Source: Hyphochytrium catenoides (taxonomy: Eukaryota; Sar; Hyphochytriomycetes; Hyphochytriales; Hyphochytriaceae). Taken from it: a stretch of 64,000 nucleotides of DNA. The position numbers were made by a program, and so were the translations under genes. Below are positions 23,766 through 36,288 of this stretch, in pieces (position 1 is the first letter of the stretch; each line of letters begins with the position of its first letter). The stretch is taken from positions 1 to 64,000 of the forward strand of contig FLMG01003321.1 of the NCBI GenBank assembly GCA_900088475.1, written 5' to 3'. Below the pieces are notes generated by a model, which was not told where the DNA came from, searched no databases, and saw nothing but the letters and a program-made list of their open reading frames with translations.

Positions 23766-26700
23766 ATGAGTGACTGGCAAGCTCTAGGGAAGGTCCAATA
23801 CAAGAGACTTCAGCTATACGAACTGCCATGGTGAGCGATCTGGTGTCCTCCTTGTCCTTGCCCTCCGCTTTTGATGATACGTCTCAACTCCCGCGGGTAG
23901 GCACACTCTGCTTTCCTCTCGCGCTCCTTGTCACCTCTTAGTTGCTGTCCTCAGCTGCCTCTAATTACTGCTCTCCTTTGCAGGGCGAATGAAGTCGGAG
24001 ACCTTCAAAACTATATCATCTGTGCCGCTCCATTTGGAGGTGAGTTAGTCAATCGAGATAGCTGTAGCCTCTTCACTGTCACTCCGCATGGCGTTTCCTC
24101 CTCAGGTCTTCTCCGTTCCCTATCGGCCCCTCCTTTTTGATGTCAATCAAGGAGAGCTTTAAGGCTTGATCTATTAGGGCTAGAGGCTACTTTTCCATCT
24201 TCGGCACCTTTAGGGTTTACCGTTTATAGCGCTTTCCCTATCGCTCTATGCATAGAACTCAAGTTCTTGTTGCTTTCTTTGTCTTCGGGTTGCCAGGTCC
24301 CATTGCCTTGGCACGAGATGAGCGCAAGTTTGTTTTGGTTGGCAAGGGGCGAGAGCTCGTCCCGCATCTCCTCATCTACTCGCCTTCAGGCACAAAGGTT
24401 CGTGACTGTCGTGCTTCTTGTCTTCCTCTTGCCATCGGCTCGTATCCGTCTTCAATCCCTTCCTTGCTTTGTAGGGTAATCCGACATTCTCCGCTTTACC
24501 TCTGGCGTGCGCTTGCTGACCTATCAACCCTGAGTCTGTCTTCATCAGCTTCCCCCGCTCAAATGCTCAGCAGCATTTCTATATCAGTGTCTTTCAGTTA
24601 CTGACATGAGCTATAGATGGCTTCCATTCCCTGGGAAGACAAGCGCCTTTGCGTCATTGGCGGGCTTGGGTGGACTCAGGATGAGAACCTAGTGTGTGTC
24701 TTAGAGAACGGCACCGTGCTTCTCTACGATATGTTCGGACTCCTACTCAACTCCTTCCCACTGGTTCCTCCGTTGTCCAAGCTCTCTATTCTTATGGTAG
24801 AGATCTTCCAACAGAGCCTGGTGGCGTTGGACAGCGCGATGAATTTGGTCTACGTACCAAGAGTTGAAAGTGCACAGCCAAAAAGAGCATTGCTCGGCAG
24901 AAGCGCGACGCTTCTGGACGTGGGAGTAACGCCTAACAAGGTGCCGAATTGTATGGCCGTCCTGCCTCCTCAGATCACTGCCTCTGAGAGTGTTGAGGTG
25001 ATCGTGGCAACGCAGGAAGGTTCATTAGTGGTGGTGGATCCTGTAAGTCCCAGAGTGACCAAGCACTGTTTACCTTTCTCTTTATCTCTCTCTCTGTTCT
25101 CTCTACACATTTGGCTCTTCTTCCGCAAGTCCGCGGGGCTATAGCTTCCGTCCAGTAAAGTCAGGCATCCAGGTGTCTCTTGCTGTCTACCTTTGTGCCC
25201 TCTTGATATTCGTATTGATAGGTTTTATGGGCAGTTTCCGTCTCTTTTGAGCGACTACCAGCCTACCTCCAGCTGAGGATAGTGCCACATCGCCGTGATT
25301 CTAGCTCATCCTAGTGTATAAAGCCTGCTTTTGATACCGGGCTGTGCATTTTTTCTCCAGTGACTGTGCACGCCGGTAGAGCACGTGATCTTTTCCTTAC
25401 TGGTGATTTTGTTCTTTTAGAATGCGGCCGAAGATATGAAGCTGCAGGGTCGCATTACCGCGCCAATCATGAGTATGGCTGTTGCGGATAAGGGAACCTT
25501 CGTGGCCTGCTTCACCGCTGACGGTATGCTCATCGTCATGTCCACCAAGTTTGATAATAAGGTACGAAGAGTTAGAAGCTATAGACGCAAACAATGGACG
25601 ACAAAATTCAGCGCCAGCCGAGCGCAATGCTCGGCCATTGTGTTGAAGCCCTGGAATTATGTTGACGGGATCACGATAGAGAAAGGGACAGAGCGATAGG
25701 ATAGTCCGCAGAATGATAGGATAGTTAGCGAAACGACTGAATTTCGTCTTTGTCGCACTGGAACTTCCCATCAGGTTTTGGAGTTTGATACACAGACGAC
25801 TAATGTACCGCAGTATATGGTCTGGTGTGGAGAGGTAAGGCTGAGTAACGCCTCCTCTCAAGACTCTTTGTACCTAACCTAGCGCTCTCCTGCCGTTGAG
25901 ACACCTTCCTCTCTGTGGTACTGCCACTCAATGACTCGGTGACCCCTTATTCAGCTCTTGACTCTGTGTAGTTGATATCACTATACGCGCCAATCTCCTG
26001 TAAGATGGCGCTGTTATCCTTTCTGTGAAGGCACTTCTCGTACATCGCGACCATAAACTGCTTTGACCCTTCGCTATATGTCACTTTCAACTGCAGGACT
26101 CGGTGGTGCTGCACTGGAAGCAGCTGGGACTCGTCGTGGTAAGCTATTTTTAGCTCTATTGGAAAGCAATAGGCTCTTCTGCCCTCTCTACCTTCAATTT
26201 CTCAAATTATCTACCTTTGACGCTAAGGCGTTGCTTTTTGACTCTGTCGATGAAAATTGATATGTTCACCTTTGGTTGCTAGGTTGGGCCCTTCGGTGAC
26301 TGGATCAAGTATCCTTACAACGTTCCTTTATATCCGGTGCATGAGCATGACTGCTGCCGAATTTACACATCAACGTAAGTAGCGGGATAATGCTAGTTGA
26401 GCTTTCCTTTCCGTTCCCTACCTGGTGTGCGGGTTCACACCAAGTGTTATCCTTGTTCTCTGTTGGGCTTCCAGTCAACTATCCGCCATGTCGCTGCTTG
26501 GTTATGAAGTTGCTCGTCTTCACCTTTTGAAGTGGCTTATGTTGCGGCCCTGGGGACTTTTTATGACGCATTGTCCATTGATGCAGGTCTCACGAAATAA
26601 TTCAAAGAGTTCCTCCATCTATCGAGGCCATCAAAGGGATTGGCTCCACCCATCCCGCTGCAATGCTTTTCGACGCAATGGAGGCGTTCGAGTCAGGAGA

Positions 26701-29700
26701 TCCTAAAGGTAAGATCTGGTAGATTAGGTCACGTGTCTTCTTATTATTTTCCTTTACCAACCTTAGTTTCAATCTTCACCTTAGCCGACGAGAACATCCG
26801 CAGCATCAAGCAGATAGGAAAGCTCGAAGATGCTGTCACTCAATGTATAGACGCTGCCACATCTGAATTTGACTTTGATCAGCAACGATCACTATTAAGG
26901 GCAGCCTCTTACGGTGAGTGGATGCCTGCTAAGTGATAGAGAAATAGAGAACTTAGACAGTCGCTAGGAAGAGGACAAAAGAGACTCCAAAAAGAGTGAG
27001 AAAACTTTCTCGAGTGACTCCCTAGGTCTTGCACTCTCTTAAATCTCAGCTTCAACGGAAAACAGAAAGAGGAATAGCACGTAAGGGTGGAAAGGGCACC
27101 ACAAATGGGTCTAATCACTGACATCTTCATCAGGAAAGAGCTTTCAGGGAGATTATGACTCTGATATCTTCGTTGAGGCCTGCAAAATGATTAGAGTCCT
27201 AAATGCGGTCAGAGCCCCAAAGGTAAATAGGGCGTCTTACGGCTAAGAATGGGGCCCATCGTACCCCATCTCAACCTTGCCACATAGTCGTTTGCCTTTA
27301 CATACCATACCTCCCTCCTTCTTCATCATGCCCAGTCATTGTAGCTCTTCTCACCATTTGCCTCATCCTTGAATGTCCGCACAGATTGGCCTTCCTTTGA
27401 CAGCTTCCCAGTATAAGCTTCTCACGCCGGAGATCTGTATCAACCGTTTGATAGTGCGCAAGCATTACTTTTTGGCAGCCAAGATATGCGACTATCTAAA
27501 AGTCAGCAAGGACGGGGTGCTAGTCAACTGGGCATGTGAGAAGGTATTCTGCTCATTTAAAATCTACTTCAAACTCCCCGTTTCTTTGATGCAAAGGGCC
27601 TGACTGATGACAGGATTGCGACCTCACTAGCTACCTACCCTTTTAGTCCTGGGTGCCCTTGAACGATCTCCCTCTGACCACTTCCTCAGGAGAGCCTTTG
27701 CCTCAATCAAGCTACTGCTTTCTTCCACCTTCTTAGTTGCACTCTCACGCTGGGTTTACCTTACATCTCTCGACCTTTGCAATGCCGATCGCCCATTCTA
27801 TGCCACAGATCAAGGTTTCCGCTGATGTGGGCGACAATGAGTTACTGAACCTTATTAGAAAGAAGCTTGGCACAAAGAAGAATATATCGTAAGCCACTCG
27901 GCCAAACACTTCCGAAAATTCTGCTCTCTATGTCTCCTTGTTGATCTGCTGGTGGCGCAAGATAAGCCCAATGGACCGTGTTGCTCTTGGTGCTTAGTCA
28001 CTACTAAGTGCTCCCTCAACCTTATGCGGGCTCTGGGTCTTTGCTCATTTATATCCACGCCCGCCTAGATATGCTGGGATCGCTGCAATAGCTGAGCAAG
28101 TGGGACGGAGAAGGCTGGCCACTATGCTTCTGGACTATGAACCTAAACCTGCTGATCAGGTAGGAAAAGTACAGACGAGAATTGCCGGTTCCTGCAAAGA
28201 AGTTTATGAGTCAGAGTTAGCGTCTTGCCTCCCTGACCTCCACATATGCATTTTTAACCCCATCCATCTCATTCAAGACCTCTTTCATGACCGCGCTTAC
28301 ACCCGCAAATTTAAGTTTCCTTCGCTGAATTCTTTCTCCGTAGGTCCCTCTGCTACTATCAATGAAAGAAGAGGAGCTTGCTTTGAAGAAAGCAATCGCG
28401 TCTAGTGATGTTGATCTGCAGTATATGGTGCTGCTTTACCTTCTAAACATGTGAGTGCGGTCATCATCGCTCTCTTGGTAGCTATGTTCTTGCCTTCCAA
28501 TTATTGATACTTTTTCCTCTTGTTGCGTCCCCGTCTCTCCCTTCTGTCATCGCGGGGTCATTAACTCATAAATGATGCAGCAAAAAGTCTGATGAAGACT
28601 TCTACACCCTCCTTTTCAAAGAAGGCCACGGAGAGGCAGTTGATTTACTGGTAGGCAATATTTGCACTGAAACCTAATATTCCACTGTGAGAGATGGGAC
28701 GCATTCTACCCATCATATGTTATACTTGCCTCTCACTTCGACCGCTTGGCGTCTTTCTCTCCAATCCTATGTCAAGCTCTAAACCACCTTCGATACCATC
28801 CATGCACGTGCCCCTGGGCGCGTTTTTTTACTATGCAGGTCGCTTACTATAAGAATGACCGCTCTGATGCTGGGCTGGCCCGGTTAAGTGATTTCTTCCT
28901 TGCGTCTGGCCATGTGAACGAGGCTGCGGCCTTCTCTATTCAAAAGGCATACCTGGCTCCCGACCTCACAGGAAGGATGAACGAGCTTTCAAACGCTCAA
29001 CAACTTTATCTTAAAGCCAAAAGCACTTTCCACGCTAAGGTGAGGTACAACCTTTCGCTGAAAAGCGTATAGGCATTTGGAGACTCCATACCTGGTCATT
29101 TCCTGTTTTTTCCCTTGTTCTCTGCTCTGTCCATTCAAGCAGACCCCTTCCAGGCTTTGGCCTCTTATTTCGTGCCTCTTAGTTCGTTAGTTCTACCTGC
29201 AGTTATCTATGCCATCCATATGTGCTGGTTTGTCTCTTCTGTTCTTTCTTATTGCGAGGCAAGGGTGACGTGGTGTGTTCAAAATGGATGGCTGAACGGC
29301 GATTTTTTGAACCGACAGCCCAGCTACACCTCTATAGAGTTGATGGCGTACTTCTCTTTCGCTATGGCTTCTCTACCTATTATGTTAGGAAGTGTACTTG
29401 CTTCTGGTGCATGTGGTCCTTACATTATGTGCGCCACCCCTCCATTCTCTCCTGCAGTGCGTAGAGGAACAGAAAGAGCTTCTACTCGAGCAACGAAAGC
29501 TAGAGGAGAAGACTGGTCCTGGAGTTTTCTTTGACAAGTCAGTTCACGAGACAATTTATCTGCTTTGCACAATGTCTGGGGAGAAGCCACAACTACTTCC
29601 ACACGCGGCCTCCATTGCCAAAAAGTTCAAAGTGCCGGATAAGAGGTGAGGAGAGGCGGTGATGCTCTATACCTTTTTTGTTCATTTTAAGCTTTTCGGA

Positions 29701-30380
29701 GAGTCCTAACATCAGTGCCCCCAGCTTCTACTTTACAAAGATCCGTGCTTTGGCGGATACAAGGCAGTGGGACTCGCTCATGAGGTTCGCTAATGAGAAG
29801 AAGCCTCCTGTTGGATATAAGGTTTGGCAATCCCGCTCCTACGTGTCCGTATCAACCTGCTTCAAGTCACATCTGCCAAGAAGTATAGGGATACCGCCCC
29901 TCTGGTTCCTTTCCATCTCTTCCTCAATGCGCCTAATTTCATCCATATCTTTCTCCTTTCAATCATACTCATTTCGCCCTGCGCAGCCTTTTGCCGTCAC
30001 GGCCTACCGCGAAGGGGAGCAAAACCACTTCGAGATTTACCTGCAGAAAATGAACAACGAAGAGAAGTTCCAGACTTTTGCTGCCCTAGGGTAAGAGACC
30101 AACTTCCAATGTCTTTCCTTCTCATTCTTATCTCTCTTGAGCTACTGACCTCAGTGATCTGTCTCAAAACACTTGTGCTTTGCCACTCCGTGGCCGTCCT
30201 ATCCCACTGCTAATGAACTATGGCTCATGCGCTTTGTCGTCTTGCAGTCTGTGGAATGAGGCCACAGATGTCGCCATTAGGGCGAAAGATGCGGACAAGC
30301 TGATGGAGGTCAAGTACAACTGTGATGACACTCCGTTGATACAGAAGATAGATGATGCCCTGGCACGCAAGTTCAAGTAG
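23766..30380 (+). CDS. VPS16: Vacuolar protein sorting protein 16 (HOPS/CORVET core subunit)
   Basis: Predicted 850-residue subunit of the HOPS and CORVET tethering complexes, acting in late endosome and vacuole fusion. Twenty-one exons join in phase: 23766-23830, 23984-24039, 24297-24397, 24617-25042, 25421-25561, 25775-25834, 26097-26138, 26283-26374, 26587-26708, 26785-26913, 27134-27222, 27385-27543, 27809-27888, 28069-28159, 28344-28450, 28581-28650, 28839-29039, 29458-29645, 29725-29821, 29987-30090, 30248-30380. The N-terminal half forms the beta-propeller: YKRLQLYELPW, ICAAPFGGPIALARD, LGWTQDENLVCVLENGTVLL. The C-terminal half is the Vps16 helical domain: RSLLRAASYGKSFQGDYDSD, MIRVLNAVRAPKIGLPLTAS, YAGIAAIAEQVGRRRLATML, VPDKSFYFTKIRALADTRQW and KKPPVGYK. 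Total length matches human VPS16 (839). The 65-base first exon was found by matching the W..LG...Y.R..LY pattern. Confidence 0.96.
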
Positions 30381-30831
30381 ACAGACTGGACAAGAACGAT
30401 GAAAATAGACAGCGAGGTGCAAGTGGCGACACTGTAAAGGGCTTCTGACAGGCTTCCATCACCTAGGGAAGCTACCGAGAGAGAGACTTATAAGTCTAGT
30501 ATAGGAGGGAGGCGCTAAAAGCGTTTGTCAGATGCAGGATGCTCTAGTAGACGTTCCTCTATGAGTTGGCACCACAAAAGTGCGGTGACAATGGTCTATT
30601 CTCCCAGAGTGGACCTTTCTACGCTCCACATCCTTCCATCTGTTGCCTATGAGAGGCATGTTGGCATTGCCAGTGGTCGCATGGAAGAAGGAAAGGAATA
30701 GCTCTGAGGATTCCTATCTCTTACACAAAGCAGGACCATCTATCTATTGCATGTTAAGTCTGAAGAGGAACCTGACAGAGTTTTATTCACCTAGATGGCC
30801 ATGCTCATCTTCCTTTCAGCGCTGTTGGCAA
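30381..30831. other. Convergent intergenic region
   Basis: These are the 3' flanks of VPS16 (plus) and PIG-T (minus). No coding or RNA gene is supported. Only short chance frames are present. Confidence 0.5.
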
Positions 30832-32700
30832 TCAATCCTCCTTCACCTTTGCAGCTGTTCCTAGGAGCTTCTGCCTAATTTTACTGACTAGAGAAGCCTT
30901 CTTTACCTTTTTAATCTCTGCTTCCTTCTTCTCTTCTATGGCAGTCTCAAGTCGGGAAGGAAGTCTCTTTCTTGCCACAGCGTTTAGGAGGGTGCCGACG
31001 ATGAAGGCAATGAGAGTGGAAGTCAAAGTAATCACATTGTATGGCATTGTGAAGTCTGGCGTAGGGAGCATCACCAGCAGAGGCTCCGTGATGACTTCGA
31101 GCGCCTCCTGTCTCTTCTCTTGTCCTCCTCGAGAAAAAGTGACATATCCTGGCCCTATATCAAAGCCTCTACTGGCGTCAGGCGGATAGTCACTTATAGG
31201 AAGAAAGACTTTGTCAACATCAAGAGAGAAGAGCACCACGGAGAGAGGAGGGAGGTTGAACTCCAGCATGGTGACGCCTGGTGCCCCGTGGTCTTCTGCA
31301 GGCCTAACCTCGAACCTAGAGAAAACCTCGTCGATGCTTCGTCTAGTCCCGTTGATAGAGACACGCAGAGAGTGATAGTACGCTCTTAAAAACCAGGGGA
31401 GAATGTCTAGATACCGAACGGAGAGGGCGAAAGGAGAGAGGTTGGAGAAGCGAGTGGTGACTCCTCCTCTGGCTTGACCAACGCCATAGAGGAAACGATG
31501 GACGTCCACTGCTGCTTTCCCATTACTTCTCGAGGGAGTCCACTTCTTCAGCCACTGCTGAGAGAGAGAGAGCGCTTCAGACGAAAGAGAGAGAACAATG
31601 ACCTTGCACACTTTCTGTTTGTCATCTCTCTTCACTTCCTTCGCCTTCTCCCTTAACATATCTGAGGACAATGTCCATGAACTGGAAGGAACGGAAAAGG
31701 AGCCGGTGAACTGTGGGAGGATGTCTTCTCCTTCTATCACTTCTGTGAGGATGTCTGAGCGCCTTGCTATCGGACATTGAGAGATGCCTGAAAGATCTGA
31801 AGGTGGCTGTATGATATCCCGTAAAGTGAGAGGGAGAGAGTGCGTGGACGAGAGAGGTTTGTGCACCACAGTGAGCGTCATATCAGCCCTTACACTTTGC
31901 CGAGATAAGGAGGAGCTCTCACCCTTGTCTCGCTTTCTACTGAGGGAGAGAGTCATCGCATGGTACTGGCTTCTATAGACAGCCTTTGGGTTGATTAGAG
32001 CGGCCAGTCCCTGGTGGTGCCGGCAAGGCAGAAGCTTTAGCCATGGCGTAAGATTCTCAGTGCACACTGTCTCGCGTGACAGAACGCCGTAGAATTCCTC
32101 TCCTCTCTTTCTGTCCCGTTCTGCGTTCCCATGGTGCCTCTCTCCTTCCCTTCCTAAGTGTTCCACTGTTCTCCAGTGGAAAGGGACCGTCCGCGTCTCA
32201 TCTAAGAGGCTCAGAGATGCGCAGGAAAGGCCTGATAAGCTTCTCTTCACCTCCTCTAGACGAGCAGCAACGTCCTTAGACTTGGAAAGCGAGGTGGAGG
32301 GAGAGAAACGGACATATAGACTTGCTCCAGAAGGAACTGCTTCTAAAGGTTCGCCCCAGAGAGGAAGGTTCCATCGCCCTTGGCTAAAGGAGAGACGGAC
32401 TTCCTCTAAGTCGTATCTTTCTAGAAGCTGAGAAAGAACCTTTGGGACCGTGTCGTGCTCTCCGGAGAAATAAAGAGAGGACGACGACGAGGAAGAAGAG
32501 GACGCCGGAGAAAGAGAGAACTGCTCGGGAGCGCTCAGCAAGGAGAAGTGAAAGTGTGTGAGTGTGGTGGGATAAGGTAAGACGGAGCGCAGATAGAGAG
32601 ACTCATTGAACTCTCCTCGGACAGAAAGACTGCTACCTGGGTGGCTTAGCCAGACAAGCACGGAGACACAGGACAGGAGTTTGCACACAGGCATGTGCAT
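30832..32700 (-). CDS. PIGT: GPI transamidase subunit PIG-T (Gpi16)
   Basis: Predicted 622-residue subunit of the ER GPI-transamidase complex, which attaches GPI anchors to proteins. PIG-T holds the catalytic subunit by a disulfide. It is encoded by one uninterrupted ORF, unlike its intron-rich neighbours. A signal peptide opens the protein (VCKLLSCVSVLVWLSH), then NESLYLRSVLPYPTTLTHFH and LSQLLERYDLEEVRLSFSQG with RWNLPLWGEP. The Cys-containing block VCTENLTPWLKLLPCRHHQG and LAALINPKAVYRSQYHAM is the family hallmark. A luminal C-terminal part ends in one membrane helix (VITLTSTLIAFIVGTLLNAV) and a Lys-rich cytosolic tail. Start at the first ATG after stops; a Met three codons in is equally possible. 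Family certainty is high. Confidence 0.95.
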   Translation of the reverse strand: MHMPVCKLLSCVSVLVWLSHPGSSLSVRGEFNESLYLRSVLPYPTTLTHFHFSLLSAPEQFSLSPASSSSSSSSSLYFSGEHDTVPKVLSQLLERYDLEEVRLSFSQGRWNLPLWGEPLEAVPSGASLYVRFSPSTSLSKSKDVAARLEEVKRSLSGLSCASLSLLDETRTVPFHWRTVEHLGREGERHHGNAERDRKRGEEFYGVLSRETVCTENLTPWLKLLPCRHHQGLAALINPKAVYRSQYHAMTLSLSRKRDKGESSSLSRQSVRADMTLTVVHKPLSSTHSLPLTLRDIIQPPSDLSGISQCPIARRSDILTEVIEGEDILPQFTGSFSVPSSSWTLSSDMLREKAKEVKRDDKQKVCKVIVLSLSSEALSLSQQWLKKWTPSRSNGKAAVDVHRFLYGVGQARGGVTTRFSNLSPFALSVRYLDILPWFLRAYYHSLRVSINGTRRSIDEVFSRFEVRPAEDHGAPGVTMLEFNLPPLSVVLFSLDVDKVFLPISDYPPDASRGFDIGPGYVTFSRGGQEKRQEALEVITEPLLVMLPTPDFTMPYNVITLTSTLIAFIVGTLLNAVARKRLPSRLETAIEEKKEAEIKKVKKASLVSKIRQKLLGTAAKVKED

Positions 32701-34036
32701 CTTTTATATCTACTTTTCCCGTCGTGGGCAGTTGCCACGACCCGGACTGAACGGGCAGTCAGGAACAAGGAGACAAGGACCTGAAGAGCAAGGGACAGGG
32801 CGTGCAGAAGCAAAGGAGACGAGTGAAAGGGACAGAAGGCCCCTAGCGATCGCTATTCAGGAGGCAACCCCTGCTACTGCCTTCATCTTCCTTCGCCTAA
32901 TAGCGCCTATAAAGTGGCTACGCCTCCACCGCGCCGCTCTTCTCCTGGTTCTTGCACAGCGGGTCCGATCGTCTTCCAGTCTACAGCTTCTCTTCGGGTG
33001 GGACATGAAGCTCAAAATGACCACGAACAACCATAAAAGGAAGATTTGCAGATTGCAGAACCACACTATGCGAGACAGAGTCAACAGTAGAGAGACAGAG
33101 TCAATATAGGTACAATTCTGTTTGTCTTTAAACCCAGTTACAGAAAAACAGAAGTACCGGAGAGGCACGATGCAGTAAGAGATGGACCCATCATGGTTTG
33201 ACCTCTAAGAGAGGAGTGCTAGCACTTTACAAACTACTGCTAACAGCTCCACGATGCCAAGGATCCTTTTGAAGCGCTGCACGCTGCACAGCTAGAGCCA
33301 TCCTTCGCGCGTTGTGTCTCTCCGCTAGTTAGGTTCCTCCTTTTCGCATGTGTCCAGCACGGAGAGAGAGTCCGGAGCAGTAAGATGCTCTATGCAGTGA
33401 TGCGTGCTAAAGTCATCGATTGCCAACCCAGGGAATTGCTCCAAGTGCACACCAATGTCGCCTTCCTTGATAGCATAGGGCAGACCAGTGCTCTGGGAGA
33501 GTATTGAGGCCATGAAGTGGAACAAGGACGGTCACACGCCTTTACTAGTTGGCGTAGTCTCACTTCCTCAGTAGTGAACCCTTTGAGATTGCTTAGGGTT
33601 GGAGAGCGGGGAACTGAAGCTAACAATCACCACCTTGGATGAGCGGCGAACTGAAGCTAACAATCACCACCTTCTCCGGCCAAGTTACAAGGACACCATT
33701 TAGATACTACTGTGCCTGGAATTACTGACAAGCGCTGTTTGGGTGCTGGGTAATGTGGCGAACGCGCGGCTACCGGCAGGCCACACAGAAGCAGAGCTGT
33801 AATGGCGTTGCTCCTGGTTGTGCTTACGAACAAACAGATGGGCAGAACCGCGGTGGAGCGATGACATTCAGGACATTAACTAGTAGGATCGTCTACAGTC
33901 TCTTAGATCTTGCGCTCGACGAGCTAACCGCCGCTTTTGCCTCCTCCCTTTGCAACTCCATAATCCTTAGTCTTTTCTCGTTATTAGCGATTGCACTTGA
34001 AGTAAACGTGGATTCTGAAGAACGCGTAAGATTTTC
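32701..34036. other. Intergenic region with a short tandem repeat; weak ORFs only
   Basis: This lies upstream of PIG-T and downstream of the small mitochondrial gene. Two minus-strand frames are mildly suggestive. One at 33168-32857 has a single hydrophobic segment followed by an Arg-rich tail. The other at 33525-33325 is acidic at its end. Neither has an ATG plus splice structure that I can defend, and no family is recognised. A tandem repeat at 33604-33677 is listed separately. Confidence 0.4.
33604..33677. repeat. Two-copy 37-bp tandem repeat
   Basis: Two adjacent units start at 33604 and 33641. They share the core GAACTGAAGCTAACAATCAC and differ at one base in the first seven and at the 3' edge. 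The repeat is intergenic and has no visible function. Confidence 0.88.
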
Positions 34037-35485
34037 TTACGCCCTCTTCATCTCTGCAAGTTGCTTCTTGATAGCCGCTTTTTGCTCTCTGTAACTCTCA
34101 AGCTGGACATATTTGAGGTTAGGAATTGTCACCGAGAGTCATTGATTAAGGTATGACGCAGCAGGGGACTGGGAGAGGAACGGAGATTGCGAGAGGGCGG
34201 AACAGAGGACAAAAGCAGAGAGACCATAGAAAAAAACAAGACTGTGTGCTCTCATACCGTCTCCTTATCCGCGGCAGAAGGCTTGCCTTTGACCTGGCGC
34301 AAAAGCTCGTCCTCTATCTTACGAATCTGCTCAAGATCCTCCCGCAGTCGCTTCTTCAGTTCCTCACCAGTGAGGGGCGTGACAGGGACCAGCTCCGCGA
34401 TGGCTAGCGTCAGCCATCAGAAGTAGGAGGTGCGAAGAAGAATATTGAGTGACAGGACGCAACAGAAAGAGCTAGGGCCAAGAAGATATGACGAGGGGAA
34501 AAGTCCTTATGAGCCATAAATGACGAGCTGAACATAGATGACTTGACACAAAAGGGACAGATCCTTCCAAAGGAGACAGATACTTCCAGAGTAAGAAAGA
34601 CACCCATTAGGGACTAGCAGCAAACCTGGCTTCACTTCATGGATAGGCTGGTGTTCCGGAGCATGAACGATCGCAGGAGCAGGGGCAGGAGTGGGTGGAA
34701 CAGTTTCCTTGACAACAGCCCTGTGGAGACAAGCAAGGAGGTGGGAATGATTATTCAAAGAGAGGCATGACATATACCTACGAGCGTAGCAGAAGAAGCA
34801 GTATAGAGATTTAAGATCCTAGGCACTTGAAGGGGACAACTTCAGAATCTATACAGAACTAAGCTGCCGTACGTGGGCTCGTCAAGCTTGAGGAGCTTTG
34901 AGTCTCCAAACTTCTTGCTCTGTTCTGCGCGCCATTGCTCATACTCGTCCAGGCTCATATTGTGCTCAACCTTCTCAGTCTCTTGCAGGTACTGCGTGTA
35001 ATAATAGTACCCGCCACTGCATGGGTGGAGAACAGAAAAAAAGGGATAATGAGACGTTGCATGAAGCGCCACGGATTGCCTGATAAATCTGTGAGGCGAC
35101 ACGGCAAAGTGGACTTGCTTTGGATCAGAGTGAAAGCAAACACTCACCCAATCGCAGCAGCGGTGAGAATCAGGGGAAGAGAACTTGATCCTCCCTTGTT
35201 GTTCGGGGGTGGAAGAGGTGGAGGAGGAGTCTGGGTGGTGCTAAGCCTCCTGGTGGTGTGCTGCGACAAGAACAGATTAGAGAACAGACATGAACTTTCA
35301 GGGACTATCAGGGACTAATTGGAGGCAAAGAGCTACGTCGTTCTCACGAGAGATTACGATGTCCGGTCTCCTCTTGTTTTCTTATCTCCTGCTTTTTCTT
35401 CTCTGTTGCGCCCCTAACTTACCAGGGTTGCACGGCGGCTGAGACGACCCAGATTGCAGATCGCGCCTTTCGAAATTGAAGTCAT
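34037..35485 (-). CDS. Small single-pass mitochondrial membrane protein, unknown
   Basis: Predicted 208-residue protein. Six exons join in phase: 35485-35423, 35260-35148, 35016-34873, 34720-34626, 34403-34258, 34102-34037. The first about 35 residues (MTSISKGAICNLGRLSRRAT) have basic and hydroxylated residues and no acidic ones, like a mitochondrial presequence. A Pro-rich stretch (TPPPPLPPPNNKGG) leads to one hydrophobic helix, SLPLILTAAAIGGGYYYYTQ. After it come a charged segment (MSLDEYEQWRAEQSKKFG), a second Pro/Ala-rich linker and a C-terminal coiled-coil-like part (LKKRLREDLEQIRKIEDELL, then KKQLAEMKRA). Presequence, Pro-rich spacer, one helix and coiled coil is the layout of several inner-membrane proteins (for example Mic60), but it is far smaller and I see no Mic60 signature. 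Function is unassigned. The consistent phases make the gene itself likely. Confidence 0.7.
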
Positions 35486-36288
35486 GATGAAGGACCGTGT
35501 TTGAGTTCGTTACGAAGAAGCACTTCTTCTATTGCGTTTGGATTAGTTCTAGCTCGTATCCGAATGCTGCGGATGCGGATTTAGAGCTTGCTTCCAGAGA
35601 CCACCAGCACAGAGATTATTGCGAATTCGGCCTTCGTGATACAAAAGATTTCTGCGAAAAATTTGCCCTTCTCTCTCACACTCTCTATTTCAATCTCTCT
35701 CTCTCTCTCTTTATCTCACTCTCTCTCTGTTCTACTTTCCTAACACTCTCTTTCTCTGTCTCGCTCATTTGTCTCTCTCCCGCTCTGTCTCCCTTCACTC
35801 ATTGCCTTCTTATCTCTGTCACTCATCCGCCTCTTCTTCTTCCCTTCCTTTTGGCCCTTTCTCTGTCTTCCGCCATCGCCCACTGCCATTCCGCCATCTC
35901 TCCCAGGCTCTTCCTCTCAGTGAATCATATATTGACGGTCAGTTCTCCACATCTCTTACATCTATTTGTCCGCTCTATCTCCTCTATTCAACTTCAACCT
36001 TGTGCAATGACATAATCTATTGATGGAATTCACAATACCCACAGGCCTTTGTTAGCCGCTAACCGCCTTCTCCCAAAGGTTGAAACGGCGCAGTGGACAT
36101 TGAGCTTGCGGCGAGAAGAAATGATCAAAGCGCACAGAGTTCGAAGATCCGTACGTCGTAGGATGAGGCGCGCTATGCTAGGAGAACATCTGCAGCGTCA
36201 TTGCTTCACGAAGAAGGTCTCGAACGCTATTAAGTGGTAGAGAGAGGCCAAGTGGCACTGTGCTCTGCATCCAAAAGTTATTGGAAAG
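35486..36288. other. Divergent intergenic region with CT-rich tract
   Basis: This separates the small mitochondrial gene (minus) from CFAP161-EF-hand (plus). A pyrimidine tract with CTCTCT runs spans about 35670-35860. A 172-codon frame across it is Leu/Ser-rich repeat sequence and not a credible gene. A 63-codon Arg-rich frame at 36049-36240 ends before the CFAP161 start and may be 5' UTR. Confidence 0.45.

Noticed and set aside
23590..23829. 79-codon minus-strand ORF starting MAVRIAEV
   Set aside because: It is antisense to the first VPS16 exon (23766-23830), which is well supported by family similarity and phase. No independent evidence supports it.
35497..36015. 172-codon plus-strand ORF
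   Set aside because: It is Leu/Ser-rich translation of a CT-rich tract with no ATG-led conserved region.
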